A stretch of DNA of 7,219 nt, taken from positions 1 through 7,219 of the forward strand of contig CAZNQW010000199.1 of assembly GCA_964575225.1 (NCBI GenBank), written 5' to 3'. Under the pieces are notes generated by a model. That model made no database searches. It was not told the DNA's origin and saw nothing but the letters and a program-made list of their open reading frames with translations. Source of the DNA: CAZNQW01 sp964575225 (GTDB taxonomy: Bacteria; Chloroflexota; Anaerolineae; JAAYZQ01). Of the stretch, positions 6,870-7,219 are shown in pieces. A program made the translations under genes and the position numbers. How positions within the stretch are numbered: the stretch's first letter is position 1; every line of letters begins with the position of its first letter.

Positions 6870-6898
6870 AGTATAACCCAAAGGGCGGCATCGGTCAA
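6870..6898 (-). promoter_or_regulatory. murE: Predicted sigma-70-type promoter of murE
   Basis: Read on the minus strand, TTGACC (6898-6893) and TATACT (6875-6870) are separated by exactly 17 bases. Each hexamer differs from the housekeeping consensus at one position. The expected transcription start is about 6863-6861. The -35 box directly abuts the palindromic element that begins at 6899. A start at 6861 would put the ATG at 6860 nearly at the 5' end of the RNA. Confidence 0.75.
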
Positions 6899-6992
6899 AG
6901 CCCACAGGGCCAAGTTCGAAAGTAGAGGGCACGTGGCAACGTGCCTCTACAGGTTCCGGCTGCCTCACTCGGAGGGTGGGGCCCTGTGGGCT
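6899..6992. repeat. Nested palindromic intergenic element with 13-bp inverted ends
   Basis: AGCCCACAGGGCC (6899-6911) is the exact reverse complement of GGCCCTGTGGGCT (6980-6992). The 94-base interval between the outer ends contains a second, centred palindrome (6922-6950). No coding sequence or flanking target duplication is visible. It looks like a small non-autonomous or REP-type element, or a cruciform-forming spacer, placed directly against the murE -35 box. Whether it is repeated elsewhere in the genome cannot be judged from one copy. Confidence 0.6.
6922..6950. repeat. Imperfect palindrome inside the nested element
   Basis: GTAGAGGGCACGT (6922-6934) pairs with ACGTGCCTCTAC (6939-6950) with one bulged G and a 4-base loop GGCA. 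Sequences of this type, beginning GTAGAGG and ending CCTCTAC, are familiar to me as dispersed short palindromes in Chloroflexota and similar genomes. That family assignment is from memory and unchecked. Confidence 0.65.
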
Positions 6993-7019
6993 GGGTGTGG
7001 CGGCGTCGGGCAGGCAATG

Positions 7020-7063
7020 CCGTGCGGACACGGCCGTGCGGACACGGTCGTGCGGACACGGAG
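7020..7063. repeat. Three tandem 14-base hairpin units
   Basis: The unit GTGCGGACACGG plus two variable bases occurs at 7022-7035 (ending CC), 7036-7049 (ending TC) and 7050-7063 (ending AG), with the first 12 bases identical in all three. Each unit contains CGTG-CGGA-CACG, a short stem with a 4-base loop, lengthened to 5 bp (CCGTG/CACGG) in the first two. The array lies between the two divergent promoters. It may bind a protein, or be a slipped-strand repeat derived from a dispersed element. Confidence 0.75.
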
Positions 7064-7097
7064 CGGTACGCACCCAAGCTCCGGCTCGCCGCCCACG

Positions 7098-7126
7098 TTG
7101 ACAGACCCTCTGCCTTGTGCTATCCT
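7098..7126 (+). promoter_or_regulatory. Predicted sigma-70-type promoter of the right-edge gene
   Basis: A perfect TTGACA (7098-7103) is followed by 17 bases and TATCCT (7121-7126), which keeps the key first T, second A and final T of the -10 box. Transcription should start near 7133, giving a leader of about 45 bases before the ATG at 7179. It points away from murE, making the 6870-7126 interval a divergent regulatory region. Confidence 0.72.
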
Positions 7127-7178
7127 TACGCCATTGATACGCTTCGGTGGCGATCCAATGAGGGAAATGGAGGTCGGT

Positions 7179-7219
7179 ATGCGGGCGGTGCCGCGCTCCC
7201 TGGCCTTGATCGGTGCCCT
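7179..7219 (+). CDS. 5' end of an unidentified gene, cut by the window edge
   Basis: ATG 7179 follows GGAGG (7169-7173) with five bases between, and lies downstream of the near-consensus promoter at 7098-7126. The 13 complete codons read MRAVPRSLALIGA. A basic start followed by small hydrophobic residues could be the beginning of a signal peptide or membrane helix, but this is too short to identify. An ATG at 7158 in the same frame is possible but lacks a ribosome binding site. Confidence 0.6.
   Translation, partial: MRAVPRSLALIGA

Noticed and set aside
6796..6885. CCCTTTGGG (6796-6804) and CCCAAAGGG (6877-6885) as a leader stem
   Set aside because: The second arm lies in the spacer of the predicted murE promoter and would not be transcribed, and the motif is short enough to arise by chance.
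7020..7063. CRISPR-like array
   Set aside because: The units are 14 bases long and directly adjacent with no spacers, and no cas genes are present.
6864..7073. In-frame open extension of murE up to 7073
   Set aside because: It runs across the promoter, the palindromic element and the tandem hairpins, and reads as low-complexity basic sequence. MurE homology begins near 6791.

Overview
The window is GC-rich bacterial chromosome, most likely from a member of the Chloroflexota (Anaerolineae-like). That placement is an inference. It rests on the tandem pair of a substrate-binding protein and a substrate-binding/VWA fusion protein, on a MurE with an EDPR motif in place of DNPR, and on short palindromic intergenic repeats of a kind I associate with that phylum. 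No marker gene proves it.

Bases 68-5125 hold four plus-strand genes, probably one operon. The first is a membrane-anchored substrate-binding protein (68-1258). The second is a homologous substrate-binding domain fused to a C-terminal von Willebrand factor A domain with an intact metal site (1328-3025). The third is a small membrane protein with a transmembrane hairpin and a long helical, probably coiled-coil, cytoplasmic tail (3034-3939). The fourth is a LivJ-like type I periplasmic-binding lipoprotein (3977-5125). No permease or ATPase gene is present, so this reads as a surface ligand-sensing or scaffold cassette rather than a plain ABC importer. It is the best candidate here for an undescribed system. 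A 9-bp GC stem at 5180-5202 probably ends the transcript.

Convergent to it, on the minus strand, is murE (5256-6791), a UDP-MurNAc-tripeptide ligase of peptidoglycan synthesis. It stands alone, without murF, mraY or other dcw-cluster genes next to it, and has its own near-consensus promoter (6870-6898). Its leader carries a 9-bp hairpin, and there are three competing start codons (6860, 6809, 6791).

The 387 bases between the murE ATG and the next gene (6792-7178) contain no convincing gene. They hold the murE leader and promoter, a nested palindromic element (13-bp inverted repeats at 6899-6911 and 6980-6992 around a 29-base palindrome), three tandem 14-base hairpin units (7020-7063), and a second near-consensus promoter facing right (7098-7126). 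That promoter serves a gene starting at 7179 with a strong ribosome binding site, of which only 13 codons lie inside the window. No tRNA, rRNA, CRISPR array or transposase gene was seen.
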